NCBI GenBank assembly: GCA_014378125.1
Contig: JACMOG010000844.1
Coordinates: forward strand, 1-6,820
Reading direction: 5' to 3'
DNA: 6,820 nucleotides
From: Vitreoscilla sp.
Lineage (GTDB): Bacteria; Pseudomonadota; Gammaproteobacteria; Burkholderiales; Burkholderiaceae
Positions within the stretch are counted from its first letter, which is position 1. Every line of letters begins with the position of its first letter. Under the pieces are notes generated by a model that worked only from the letters and a program-made list of their open reading frames with translations, was not told the DNA's origin and ran no database searches. This document shows, in pieces, positions 1 through 4,866 of the stretch. The position numbers and the translations under genes are program-made.

Positions 1-1
1 C

Positions 2-526
2 GACATCAGCGCGTCCAGCAAGAAGATCGCCGACATCATCGGCACCATCGATGGCATCGCCTTCCAGACCAACATCCTGGCGTTGAACGCCGCGGTGGAG
101 GCGGCGCGCGCCGGCGAACAGGGCCGCGGCTTCGCGGTGGTGGCGTCGGAAGTGCGCAGCCTGGCCCAGCGCTCGGCCAACGCCGCGCGCGAGATCAAGG
201 CCCTCATCGGCGACAGCGTCGACAAGGTGGAGGGCGGCACGAGCCTGGTGGGCGAGGCGGGCTCCACGATGGACGACGTCGTCGCCCAGGTACGCCGCAT
301 GACCGACCTGATGGGCGAGATCAACGCGTCGTCCACCGAGCAGACCACGGGCATCATGCAGGTGAACCAGGCCGTGGCCTCGATCGACCAGGGCACGCAG
401 CAGAACGCCGCGCTGGTGGAAGAAAGCGCCGCGGCCGCCGAGAGCCTCAAGCAACAGGCCGCCGGCCTGCTGCAACTGGTGGCCGCGTTCAAGCTGGCCG
501 ATCCGCGCCACGCCGCCTTCGCCTGA
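2..526 (+). CDS. Methyl-accepting chemotaxis protein, C-terminal signalling part (5' end outside window)
   Basis: This is the last 174 residues of a transmembrane chemoreceptor, the cytoplasmic rod that binds CheW and CheA and controls the flagellar motor through CheY. The reading frame is open from base 2 to the TGA at 524-526. Visible residues 16-58 are the highly conserved hairpin tip ([20 protein letters not shown], then [20 protein letters not shown]), which is diagnostic of the family. After it comes the returning coiled-coil helix. Around residues 138-146 lies LVEESAAAA, which matches the C-terminal methylation helix of Tsr/Tar-like receptors, where CheR and CheB modify glutamates. The tail ends in ADPRHAAFA, with no NWETF-like pentapeptide for tethering CheR/CheB. 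The ligand-binding domain and membrane segments lie upstream of the window, so the signal sensed cannot be read. A BLUF photoreceptor gene starts only 16 bp after the stop, so co-transcription is likely. Confidence 0.95.
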   Translation, partial: DISASSKKIADIIGTIDGIAFQTNILALNAAVEAARAGEQGRGFAVVASEVRSLAQRSANAAREIKALIGDSVDKVEGGTSLVGEAGSTMDDVVAQVRRMTDLMGEINASSTEQTTGIMQVNQAVASIDQGTQQNAALVEESAAAAESLKQQAAGLLQLVAAFKLADPRHAAFA

Positions 527-542
527 ACGCCGGGAGCACGCC

Positions 543-947
543 ATGCACGCCCTCGCCTACGTGAGTTCCGCGTCCTGGAACCTGCTGCCGGAACAGGTCG
601 AACGCATCGTCGAGGAGTCGCGCCGGTACAACGCGCTCAACGGCGTCACCGGCGTGCTGCTGCACTGCGACGGCAACTTCATGCAGTACATCGAGGGCGA
701 GGAGGACGCGGTGGTCGAGACCTTCACCCGCATCCGCGCCAGCGAGATCCACTACCAGCTCAACGAGCTGATGAACCAGTCCATCCTGGAGCGCGAATTC
801 GGCGACTGGGCAATGGGGTTCTCGCAGCCGTCTCCCGGCGAATTCGTCGAGCTCGCCGCCGCGCGCTGGAAGGGCACCGCGCAGACCGGCCCCGGCGCGT
901 CGATGCTGCGTACCTTCTGGGCCAACTCGCGCGGCGAGTTCGCCTGA
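543..947 (+). CDS. Stand-alone BLUF-domain blue-light photoreceptor (FAD-binding)
   Basis: The 134-residue soluble protein is almost entirely one BLUF domain (residues about 2-95) plus a short tail of some 40 residues. BLUF proteins bind FAD and respond to blue light by rearranging hydrogen bonds around the flavin. All signature residues are present: Tyr6 and Gln48 (the photoactive pair), Asn30 (flavin contact), Trp89 and Met91. Their spacings from Tyr6 (+24, +42, +83, +85) equal those of AppA residues Y21, N45, Q63, W104 and M106, as I recall that family. Other family blocks are NGVTGVLL (33-40), FMQYIEG (46-52) and FGDWAMGF (86-93). There is no fused EAL, GGDEF or cyclase domain, so it must act through a partner protein. 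The start ATG has GGGAG six bases upstream. It sits 16 bp behind the chemoreceptor gene, which suggests one transcript and possibly a shared role in light-modulated motility; that role is inference. Confidence 0.95.
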   Translation: MHALAYVSSASWNLLPEQVERIVEESRRYNALNGVTGVLLHCDGNFMQYIEGEEDAVVETFTRIRASEIHYQLNELMNQSILEREFGDWAMGFSQPSPGEFVELAAARWKGTAQTGPGASMLRTFWANSRGEFA

Positions 948-969
948 GCGATCCTCCCCTGGATGCACG

Positions 970-975
970 TAGAAT
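970..975 (+). promoter_or_regulatory. Probable -10 box of the tRNA-Gly promoter
   Basis: TAGAAT matches the sigma-70 -10 consensus at five of six positions and ends ten bases before the first base of the mature tRNA, a good distance for a short 5' leader. The -35 region would fall over the end of the BLUF gene (about 944-952), where only a poor match (CTGAGC) is visible, so the -35 element is not assigned. Confidence 0.55.
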
Positions 976-985
976 GGAAGCCGCT

Positions 986-1059
986 GCGGGTGTAGTTCAA
1001 TGGTAGAACGGCAGCTTCCCAAGCTTCATACGTGGGTTCGATTCCCATCACCCGCTCCA
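986..1059 (+). tRNA. tRNA-Gly, anticodon CCC (reads GGG), CCA encoded
   Basis: The sequence folds as a standard cloverleaf. The acceptor stem is GCGGGTG (986-992) with CACCCGC (1049-1055), the D stem GTTC/GAAC, the anticodon loop TTCCCAA (1016-1022) with CCC at 1018-1020, a four-base variable loop typical of tRNA-Gly, and a T arm with loop TTCGATT. Discriminator U and CCA are encoded at 1056-1059. It closely resembles E. coli tRNA-Gly(CCC) as remembered. One oddity is that the anticodon stem GCAGC/GCTTC contains a C-U mismatch at position 28-42. A terminator follows immediately, so it is a single-gene transcription unit. No second copy of the tRNA 3' end is visible in the window, so there is no sign of an integrated element here. 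Confidence 0.97.
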
Positions 1060-1065
1060 GTTTCA

Positions 1066-1088
1066 CGCCCGGTGCCGCCGGGCGTTTT
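1066..1088 (+). terminator. Rho-independent terminator after tRNA-Gly
   Basis: CGCCCGG (1066-1072) pairs perfectly with CCGGGCG (1078-1084) around a five-base loop and is followed by TTTT (1085-1088). A1065 with T1085 can extend the stem to eight pairs. It begins seven bases after the tRNA CCA end and separates the tRNA unit from the gene starting at 1164. Confidence 0.9.
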
Positions 1089-1163
1089 GCATTCAGTGTT
1101 TCCATGCCTGTGCGCCGCAGCCAAACCGGTGCATCATCGTTTCCACATCAACGCCGGCATGCC

Positions 1164-2054
1164 ATGAATCCGTACCAGGTCATCTGCCTCAGTGCCGTCG
1201 CGCCGGACCTGTTCACGTCGTCCTACGGCCCATTCGTGGTCAACGCCTGCGCCACGTTGGCTGACATCGCCGACGCGTTGCACAACAGCCCGTGCGACGC
1301 GCTGCTGGTGGAGGTCAGGACGCCCGCCGACTACGACAAGCTGCTGGCCTGGCCCGGCCTGGCGCATGCGGTGATGGACTCGGCCGTGGTCATCGTCGCT
1401 CCCGAGCCCACGCCCGCGCAGTGCATCAAGCTGCTGCAGGTGGGCGTGCAGGACGTCCTGGCCAAGCGCCACGCCAGTGACGACTCGCTGGGCCGCGTGC
1501 TGCGCGTGGCCATCGAACGCAAGCGCATGCACGCCAGCGCCAAGCGCGCGTTCAGCACCGACCTCACCACCGGCCTGCCCGCGCACGCGCAACTGCTCGG
1601 GCACATGACCCACCTGCTGGCGCTGCGCGAGCGCGAGCCGGCGGCCATGGCGCTCATCGTGCTGCGCCTCGAAGGCTTTCGCGCGGCCGAGGCGGCGCTG
1701 GGCGTCGAGGCCGCCCACGTGCTGCGCCGCAAGGCCGCCGTCCGCCTGCGCGCGGCCCTGCGCGCGAGCGACGTCGTCGCCTCGCTGGGCGCCGACATGT
1801 ACGGCGTGCTGCTGGCCTGGATCGACGCCGAGTCCGACGCCGACGGCGTGGCCCGCAAGTTGTTGGCATCGCTCAAGCAGCCGTTCAACGTGGCGGGGCA
1901 GGACCTGCCGTTGATGGGCACCGTGGGCATCGGCCAGTACCCGGCGCACGGCAAGGACGCCGCGGCGCTGATGCGGCGCGCGGTGGGCCAGGCGTCCAAC
2001 GGCACGGTCAACGAGCTGGGGCACATCATCGCCGGCGCGGCCAACGACGACTGA
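1164..2054 (+). CDS. Degenerate receiver-GGDEF protein, probably a non-catalytic c-di-GMP-related signalling protein
   Basis: A 296-residue soluble protein with two recognisable but degenerate domains. Residues about 3-118 resemble a receiver domain: CDALLVEV (44-51) occupies the phosphorylation strand, with Glu50 where the phospho-accepting Asp normally sits, and GVQDVLAK (94-101) keeps the conserved Lys101. The acidic pocket and the Thr/Ser switch are not evident. Residues about 130-277 are a GGDEF-type domain: DLTTGLPAHAQL (133-144) matches the DxLTGLPNR start, and VGIGQYPAHGKDAAALMRRA (254-273) matches the family's end. The active-site GGDEF is replaced by GADMY (209-213), so cyclase activity is unlikely. 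RASD (200-203), five residues before that motif, fits the inhibitory RxxD c-di-GMP site. ATG 1164 is chosen because the first receiver strand begins straight after it. No clear ribosome site is seen, and ATG 1104 would add 20 residues. No obvious promoter is visible in 1089-1163. Confidence 0.85.
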   Translation: MNPYQVICLSAVAPDLFTSSYGPFVVNACATLADIADALHNSPCDALLVEVRTPADYDKLLAWPGLAHAVMDSAVVIVAPEPTPAQCIKLLQVGVQDVLAKRHASDDSLGRVLRVAIERKRMHASAKRAFSTDLTTGLPAHAQLLGHMTHLLALREREPAAMALIVLRLEGFRAAEAALGVEAAHVLRRKAAVRLRAALRASDVVASLGADMYGVLLAWIDAESDADGVARKLLASLKQPFNVAGQDLPLMGTVGIGQYPAHGKDAAALMRRAVGQASNGTVNELGHIIAGAANDD

Positions 2055-2063
2055 CGCCGCGTC

Positions 2064-2135
2064 GTCATCCTGCGCGCAGTCGCAGGATCCACGCATTGCC
2101 GTGATCCTGGATCCTGCGACTACGCGCAGGATGAC
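2064..2135. repeat. REP/BIME-like palindromic repeat between convergent genes
   Basis: Two 28-bp arms, 2064-2091 and 2108-2135, are inverted copies of each other with 27 of 28 positions complementary (the mismatch is C2077 against A2122), around a 16-base spacer. Each arm is itself a small hairpin: ATCCTGCG (2067-2074, 2111-2118) faces CGCAGGAT (2081-2088, 2125-2132) across six bases. The element fills nearly all of the 92-bp gap between the stop at 2054 and the stop at 2147 of the opposite-strand gene. Its layout (hairpin units in head-to-head pairs, in convergent intergenic space) is that of REP/BIME-type dispersed repeats. It could also act as a two-way transcription barrier or 3'-end stabiliser, although no T-tract follows it. 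Dispersed copies elsewhere in the genome cannot be seen from here. Confidence 0.85.
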
Positions 2136-2146
2136 AGGCCGTCGTG

Positions 2147-3172
2147 CTAGCGCGGATCCGCTTTCGTGCGGCGCGAACGCGTTGCCAACCAGCCGACGAT
2201 CGCCGCGATCGCGACGGCACCGAAGCCGACCCCCGACCAAGGCAGCCGGCCTTCCCCGGCCGCCGCCGCGTCCGCCGAGGCCGCCTCTGACTCGAACGGA
2301 CTGAACGCCCCGCCCCCCGGATCGCTGGCCGCCGACGCGGCCCCGGCAGGCGCCGCCCGATTGCCCAGCAGCGCCGCCGGCACCACGCCCGTGGGCCCGC
2401 CGCCATTGACCAACTCCCAATGGGCGTTCTGCCACTCGGCCCGCAGGTCTTCCCCGTCGCTGGCGTCGTCGCCCGGCTTGCGCTGGAGCACGGCCAGGCC
2501 GGCGTCGCTCACCGACCACAGCTCGGCGCCGGGCCGCGCGCCGCGCACGCTGACGGCCACCACGGGCAGGCCGTCGGCGCTGGCCGCCAGGCTGGTGGCG
2601 GTGGAGCTCTCCGCGTCGCCGGGCCGCTGCCACACGCCGCCGTTGCCGAAGCCGCGATCGAGCGAGCCGTCGGCGTTCAGGTGGAACACCACGGCCCGGG
2701 GCGTGGCGACGCCGGTGGCCTCGCCGGCCACCAGCACCGAGCCGTCGGCCAGCGGCAGCACGTCGTTGGGCTTGACGGCGATACCGGCCGGCGTGATCTG
2801 CACCTTGCCCTGAACGCCCCAGTGCAGGTCGGCGCCGCCGTCGGCCAGGAAGCGCGCGATGACCGGCTGCGGCTGGTTGGCCGCCAGGCTGGCGCCCACC
2901 ATCCAGGTGCGGTGGGTGGCATCGACGCGCACACTGGCCGGCGGGTCGTTGCCGGCGCCCAGCGTGAACGCGGTCTGCCCGCCGCGGCCGAAGCGCTCGT
3001 CGGGACTGGTGCCGTGGACGAGGTGCTTGAGCAGGAAGTCGTTGGCGTCGGCCTGCGGATCGTCGGTGACGGTCCACGCGCTGTCGGCGTCGCGCACCGT
3101 GAGCGAGCCCGCATGCGCGAGAACGCACGCGCCGGCGAGGAGCGCGAGGGCCGCCGCGGCGCGCGGCGTCAT
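2147..3172 (-). CDS. Exported delta-60-repeat protein with C-terminal membrane anchor
   Basis: The predicted protein has 341 residues. Residues 1-21 form a signal peptide (Arg4, an Ala/Leu core, AHA before Gly22). Three delta-60-type repeat ends follow at even 57-residue spacing: FGRGG (61-65), WGVQG (118-122) and FGNGG (175-179). The last is the clearest (HLNADGSLDRGFGNGG). Delta-60 repeats are thought to form beta-propeller-like folds in surface or secreted proteins; their ligands are unknown. Residues about 272-306 are a low-complexity Ala/Gly/Ser linker, then LPWSG (310-314), a hydrophobic span (about 313-331) and a basic tail (RSRRTK). This predicts a periplasmic or surface protein held by its C-terminus. 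The start codon overlaps the gabD stop (ATGA at 3172-3169) and no good ribosome site precedes it, so translation is probably coupled to gabD. I recognise the repeat type but not a specific function, and its link with GABA catabolism is unexplained. Confidence 0.8.
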   Translation of the reverse strand: MTPRAAAALALLAGACVLAHAGSLTVRDADSAWTVTDDPQADANDFLLKHLVHGTSPDERFGRGGQTAFTLGAGNDPPASVRVDATHRTWMVGASLAANQPQPVIARFLADGGADLHWGVQGKVQITPAGIAVKPNDVLPLADGSVLVAGEATGVATPRAVVFHLNADGSLDRGFGNGGVWQRPGDAESSTATSLAASADGLPVVAVSVRGARPGAELWSVSDAGLAVLQRKPGDDASDGEDLRAEWQNAHWELVNGGGPTGVVPAALLGNRAAPAGAASAASDPGGGAFSPFESEAASADAAAAGEGRLPWSGVGFGAVAIAAIVGWLATRSRRTKADPR

Positions 3173-4647
3173 TTGTTGATATCGCCCAGGCAGAGGTACT
3201 TCACCTCGACGTAGTCCTCGATGCCCTGGTGCGAGCCCTCGCGGCCCAGCCCCGACTGCTTGACGCCGCCGAACGGCACCTCGGCCACCGAGATGAGGCC
3301 GGTGTTGATGCCCACCATGCCGTACTCCAGCGCCTCGCCCACGCGGAAGATGCGGCCCACGTCGCGGCTGTAGAAGTAGCTGGCCAGGCCGAACTCGGTG
3401 GCGTTGGCCGCGGCGATGGCCTCGGCCTCGGTCTTGAACTTGACCACCGGCGCGAGCGGGCCGAAGGTTTCTTCCTTCGTGCACAGCATGTCGGAGGTGA
3501 CGTCGGCCAGCACCGTGGGCGTGAAGAAGCGCTCGTCGATGCGTGCGCCCCCGACCACCACGCGGGCGCCCTTGGCAAGCGCGTCGGCGATGTGTGATTC
3601 GACCTTGGCCACCGCGTTGGCGTCGATCATCGGGCCCTGGTTGATGCCGGCCTCGAAGCCGTTGCCCACCTTGATGCCACGGGCCTTCTCGGCGAGCCGA
3701 GCGATGAAGGTGTCGTACACGCCTTCCTGCACATACAGGCGGTTCGCGCACACGCAGGTCTGCCCCGCGTTGCGGTACTTGGACACCATGGCGCCCTCGA
3801 CCGCGGAGTCGATGTCGGCGTCGTCGAACACGATGAACGGCGCGTTGCCGCCCAGCTCGAGCGACAGCTTCTTGATGGTGGGCGCGCACTGCTTCATCAG
3901 GATGCGGCCCACCTCGGTGGAGCCGGTGAACGACAGGTGGCGCACCACGTCGCTGGCGCACAGCGCGTTGCCCACCAGGACGCTGTTGTCGCCGTCGGCG
4001 GTGACCACGTTGAGCACGCCGGCCGGCATGCCCGCGCGCTGCGCGAGCTCGGCCAGCGCGAGCGCCGACAACGGCGTCTGCTCGGCCGGCTTGATGATGA
4101 CCGGGCAACCCGCGGCCAGTGCCGGGGCCACCTTGCGAGTGATCATGGCGATGGGGAAGTTCCACGGCGTGATGGCCGCGCACACGCCCACCGGCTGCTT
4201 GAGGACGATGGTGCGCTTGCCGTTGTCGGTGGTGGGAATGGTCTCGCCGCAGACGCGGCGGCCCTCCTCGGCGAACCACTCGATGAAGCTGGCGCCGTAC
4301 ACCACCTCGCCGCGCGCCTCGGCCAGCGGCTTGCCTTGTTCGGCGGTGAGGATGCGCGCGAGGTCGTCGGCGTTGGCCATGATGAGCGAGAACCACTTCA
4401 TCAGGACCGCGTGGCGTTCTTTTGCGGTCTTGGCGCGCCACGCGGGCCAGGCCTTGTCGGCGGCGGCGATGGCGGCCTCGGTCTCGGCGCCGCCGAGGTT
4501 GGCCACGTCGGCCAGCTTCAGGCCGGTGGCGGGATCGTTGACGTCGAAGCGGGCCGCGCCGGCGACCCATTCGCCGCCGATGAGGGCGTCGGTCTTGAGC
4601 AGGCCGGCGTCGTTGAGGGTGGCGATGGGGGAAGTCTTCATGTCCAT
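3169..4647 (-). CDS. gabD: Succinate-semialdehyde dehydrogenase (aldehyde dehydrogenase superfamily)
   Basis: A 492-residue enzyme, full length for GabD, that would oxidise succinate semialdehyde to succinate, the second step of GABA breakdown, in the cytoplasm. Aldehyde dehydrogenase landmarks are all present: TPWNFP (160-165) with Asn163, Lys186 in IIKPAEQTP, TGSTEVG (241-247) in the Rossmann fold, the general base Glu264 in LELGG, and the catalytic Cys298 in NAGQTCVCANR (293-303), where the CVC doublet is typical of succinate-semialdehyde dehydrogenases. Glu189 stands where E. coli GabD has Ser (KPASQTP, from memory). A glutamate here normally binds the adenosine ribose and favours NAD+ over NADP+. 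ATG 4647 is chosen: AGGAG (4663-4659) lies 11 bases upstream, whereas the in-frame GTG at 4668 precedes that site and ATG 4641 is further away. gabT lies upstream behind a terminator, and the downstream gene overlaps by four bases. Confidence 0.93.
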   Translation of the reverse strand: MDMKTSPIATLNDAGLLKTDALIGGEWVAGAARFDVNDPATGLKLADVANLGGAETEAAIAAADKAWPAWRAKTAKERHAVLMKWFSLIMANADDLARILTAEQGKPLAEARGEVVYGASFIEWFAEEGRRVCGETIPTTDNGKRTIVLKQPVGVCAAITPWNFPIAMITRKVAPALAAGCPVIIKPAEQTPLSALALAELAQRAGMPAGVLNVVTADGDNSVLVGNALCASDVVRHLSFTGSTEVGRILMKQCAPTIKKLSLELGGNAPFIVFDDADIDSAVEGAMVSKYRNAGQTCVCANRLYVQEGVYDTFIARLAEKARGIKVGNGFEAGINQGPMIDANAVAKVESHIADALAKGARVVVGGARIDERFFTPTVLADVTSDMLCTKEETFGPLAPVVKFKTEAEAIAAANATEFGLASYFYSRDVGRIFRVGEALEYGMVGINTGLISVAEVPFGGVKQSGLGREGSHQGIEDYVEVKYLCLGDINK

Positions 4648-4720
4648 TTTCGGGAAAGCTCCTGGCACGGCGGGCGTGAGTTCGCCTGACCGTGCGTGAT
4701 GGTGGCAACTCTACCTGGGG

Positions 4721-4737
4721 CGGGCACGGGTTGCCCG
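4721..4737. promoter_or_regulatory. Small dyad in the gabD leader (possible operator or hairpin)
   Basis: CGGGCA (4721-4726) and TGCCCG (4732-4737) form a perfect six-base inverted repeat across five bases, about 75 bp upstream of the gabD start. The gap between the gabT terminator and gabD (4648-4773) must hold any gabD promoter. I see TTGACC near 4766-4761 and TAGAGT near 4713-4708 on the minus strand, but not at a normal promoter spacing, so no promoter is called. The dyad may simply reflect GC-rich sequence. Confidence 0.25.
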
Positions 4738-4773
4738 GCGCCAAAGGGGGTGTTTGCCTGGGTCAATGCAACC

Positions 4774-4809
4774 AAAAGAAAAGCCGCCTCGGCAGGACCG
4801 GCGGCGGCT
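4774..4809 (-). terminator. Rho-independent terminator downstream of gabT
   Basis: Read on the minus strand, AGCCGCC (4809-4803) pairs with GGCGGCT (4788-4782). The 14-base interior can form three further pairs, and a T-rich run TTTTCTTTT (4782-4774) follows. The element is about 58 bp past the gabT stop and 127 bp before gabD, so at least part of gabT transcription should end before gabD. Confidence 0.8.
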
Positions 4810-4825
4810 CGTCGCAAGAATGTTG

Positions 4826-4860
4826 GCGCCCGCTCGCTCGAAACGCGAGCGGTCGGGCGC
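4826..4860 (-). other. Strong hairpin just after the gabT stop codon
   Basis: GCGCCC (4826-4831) pairs with GGGCGC (4855-4860) and GCTCGC (4832-4837) with GCGAGC (4845-4850), leaving a four-base bulge (4851-4854) and a seven-base loop. On the minus-strand transcript it begins six bases after the gabT stop. With no T-tract behind it, it is more likely an mRNA 3'-end stabiliser or part of a tandem termination region with the terminator at 4774-4809 than a terminator alone. Confidence 0.6.
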
Positions 4861-4866
4861 CCGGCC

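Noticed and set aside
986..1059. tRNA-Gly as an attachment site of an integrated element
   Set aside because: No direct repeat of the tRNA 3' end and no integrase or phage-like gene is seen in the window.
752..1105. Minus-strand 117-residue frame containing MGIEPTYEAWEAAVLPLNYTR
   Set aside because: That peptide is the antisense translation of the tRNA-Gly gene, a well-known spurious product in annotations; the rest overlaps the BLUF gene.
1032..1163. Upstream extension of the receiver-GGDEF frame to 1032
   Set aside because: It would start inside the tRNA and read through the terminator. The conserved domain begins right after ATG 1164.
1134..3128. Minus-strand 664-residue frame across the GGDEF gene, the repeat and the delta-60 gene
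   Set aside because: Arg/Ala/Gly-rich shadow of high-GC genes with no recognisable motif; it crosses two clear genes and the palindrome.
2149..3172. Delta-60 protein as a lipoprotein (LLAGAC around residue 16)
   Set aside because: The residue three before the Cys is Ala rather than Leu or similar, and an AHA signal peptidase I site follows, so a lipobox is not convincing.
4648..4668. GTG 4668 as the gabD start
   Set aside because: The AGGAG ribosome site lies inside this extension, which adds seven non-conserved residues.
3398..4699. Plus-strand 433-residue frame opposite gabD
   Set aside because: Antisense shadow of gabD, whose motifs and length are unambiguous on the other strand.
3173..4744. 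Minus-strand long frame joined to the delta-60 protein as an 865-residue product
   Set aside because: The part upstream of 3172 is an Arg-rich alternative frame of gabD. The signal peptide at 3172 marks the true start.
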